Source: Lachnospiraceae bacterium (GTDB taxonomy: Bacteria > Bacillota > Clostridia > Lachnospirales > Lachnospiraceae). Taken from it: 6,288 nucleotides of DNA. The position numbers and the translations under genes were made by a program. The stretch covers positions 1 through 6,288 of the forward strand of contig CAAEAB010000039.1 in the NCBI GenBank assembly GCA_900753685.1. Direction: 5' to 3'. The notes below the pieces were generated by a model. The model was not told the DNA's origin and ran no database searches. It saw only the letters and a list, made by a program, of their open reading frames with translations. Positions 5,129-6,288 of the stretch are shown piece by piece (within the stretch, counting starts at the first letter, position 1; each line of letters opens with the position of its first letter).

Positions 5129-6288
5129 ATTATTGACCCGTATCGGATTGTGCAATGTGTTTGGGATAAATGAGGCGCGCTATACACGGGATTCGTCCAA
5201 AAAACAGAGATTTGCCCTGTTGAGCGTGGTTTGGATTTTTCTTGTTGTGCTTCTTATGTTTTATATGGTCTTGTTGTCCACAGCCTATATAAGAATAGGG
5301 CTTGCCGATGTGCTTCCGATGTATTTTTACACAGCGGCCGGTTTGGTTATCCTGTTTTTTTCACTGTTAAAGGCCGGAAGCATGATGTTTTCCCTGAGAA
5401 GTTTTGAAATGCAGGCTGCTCTGCCGGTATCCACGGCCGCTATAGTGATTAGTCGTTTTCTGACAATGTATGCGTCTAATCTTTTGTTTAGTCTGGCCGT
5501 GATGGTGCCGGGAATTGTCATTTATGGATGGATATTAAAACCGGCTCTGTCCTTTTATATATATTCTATTTTGGGAATTCCCTTTTTGCCGATGCTTCCC
5601 CTGTGTATTGCCTTGGCCATCGGCGCGGCGGCCACAGCCATTGGCGCCAGAATGCGTCATAAAAGTCTGGGAATCGCCTTGTTGTCGCTCTCTTTTTCAT
5701 TAGTCATTATTTTGGCGAGTATGGGATGGTCGCGGGATGTGAAACAGATGGGAACAGCAGATTTTAAAAATATAGCCCAGATGATGACGGAAATGCTTCA
5801 GAAGCTATATCCTCCGGCCTGGGTTTATGGGAAGGCTGTCATAGAAGGCCGCTTTCTGTGGATTCTGGGCTTGTGTGCCGCCGTATTTGCTTTCTTCGTA
5901 TGTGTTGTCTTTGTTTTACAGAAAGACTTTTTAGTTGTCTGCAGTTTGTTAAATGCAACCTATGCAAAAAACAATTATAAGCTGGGAAAACAGAAGGGAA
6001 GCTCGAAATTAAAAGCGCTGTGGCAGCGGGAGCTGCGGAGGTATTTTGCTTCGAGTATTTATGTAAGCAATACATTCATCAGCTATATTCTCATGGTTAT
6101 TGCATCGGCCGGACTGCTCTTTACCGGTTCAGATACAATGGAACAGATCATCGGAATGCCGGGACTTGTGAGTCGGCTGTGGCCTCTGGCACTTGGATTC
6201 ATAGCGTCGATGATGCCGGTCACGTCTTGTTCCATTTCTATGGAAGGAAAAACCCTCTGGCGGCTGCAGTCGCTGCCCCTTCGTCCAA
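5112..6288 (+). CDS. ABC-2 type exporter permease, C-terminus beyond window
   Basis: From GTG 5112 the frame is open to the window end: 392 codons plus one base and no stop, so the gene is cut by the edge. The product begins MLTQIKLLTRIGLCNVFGIN and is strongly hydrophobic. Likely membrane segments lie at about 35-56, 71-88, 112-139, 149-178, 188-205, 249-271, 319-338 and 351-371. Between them are a cytoplasmic-looking basic stretch with LWQRELRRYFASSIYVSNT (303-321) and the phrase SISMEGKTLWRLQSLPL (374-390). Both are typical of the large ABC-2 type permeases found beside such ATPases in Clostridia. I recall such proteins as roughly 500-plus residues, so perhaps a quarter is missing. It overlaps the ATPase gene by 17 nt and should form the membrane channel of that exporter. 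The substrate is not predictable. No frameshift or stop was found when the frame was read codon by codon. Confidence 0.9.
   Translation, partial: MLTQIKLLTRIGLCNVFGINEARYTRDSSKKQRFALLSVVWIFLVVLLMFYMVLLSTAYIRIGLADVLPMYFYTAAGLVILFFSLLKAGSMMFSLRSFEMQAALPVSTAAIVISRFLTMYASNLLFSLAVMVPGIVIYGWILKPALSFYIYSILGIPFLPMLPLCIALAIGAAATAIGARMRHKSLGIALLSLSFSLVIILASMGWSRDVKQMGTADFKNIAQMMTEMLQKLYPPAWVYGKAVIEGRFLWILGLCAAVFAFFVCVVFVLQKDFLVVCSLLNATYAKNNYKLGKQKGSSKLKALWQRELRRYFASSIYVSNTFISYILMVIASAGLLFTGSDTMEQIIGMPGLVSRLWPLALGFIASMMPVTSCSISMEGKTLWRLQSLPLRP

Noticed and set aside
5327..6075. Minus-strand frames at 5327-5521 and 5839-6075
   Set aside because: Both are antisense to the long permease frame that runs open from 5112 to the window end.

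Overview
The window looks like ordinary chromosomal DNA of a Gram-positive anaerobe of the Clostridia, most likely a Lachnospiraceae-type bacterium. The evidence is the strong AGGAGG-like ribosome binding sites, TTGACA/TATAAT promoters, U-tailed terminators, moderate GC, and a lipoprotein with a Glu/Thr/Ala-rich linker of the kind common in gut Clostridia. The taxonomic call is inference. No CRISPR array, tRNA, rRNA, transposase or integrase was seen. No stretch over 300 bases lacks a gene; the two longest gaps (916-1151 and 4142-4405) hold regulatory sequence described in the features.

Region 1 (1-965): the 3' part of a peptidoglycan hydrolase gene, made of the back half of a glucosaminidase domain followed by a complete M23 (LytM-type) metallopeptidase domain and a terminator. 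Homology continues upstream of the first usable ATG but is broken by an in-frame stop and an apparent frameshift just where the catalytic Glu motif (ESGWG) should be. The locus is therefore probably a decayed gene whose surviving ORF keeps only the peptidase.

Region 2 (1028-4206): a polar amino acid ABC uptake operon. A perfect-consensus promoter is followed by a leader with a small possible leader peptide and a hairpin plus U-run. Next come the lipoprotein solute-binding protein, a strong intra-operon terminator, the HisM/YecS-type permease, the GlnQ-type ATPase (20-nt overlap with the permease) and a cytidylate-kinase-like protein 20 nt further on. The operon ends at a bidirectional terminator. 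The binding protein captures an amino acid outside the membrane, the permease (probably a homodimer) passes it in, and the ATPase powers transport. The role of the kinase-like protein is unknown.

Region 3 (4207-6288): an ABC-2 type exporter operon. The spacer before it carries a consensus minus-strand promoter pointing back at the bidirectional terminator (a possible ~105-nt small RNA), a weaker plus-strand promoter facing it, and then a TTGACA promoter with a perfect 15-bp palindrome filling the gap to the -10 and a 19-bp spacing, which is the MerR-family layout. Downstream are an ABC ATPase and a large multi-spanning permease that starts at GTG 5112 and runs off the window end. No regulator for this operon lies in the window.

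I see no clear new multi-gene system. The most interesting leads are the attenuator-like leader at 1028-1127, the candidate small RNA at 4163-4268 and the MerR-like operator at 4330-4360.
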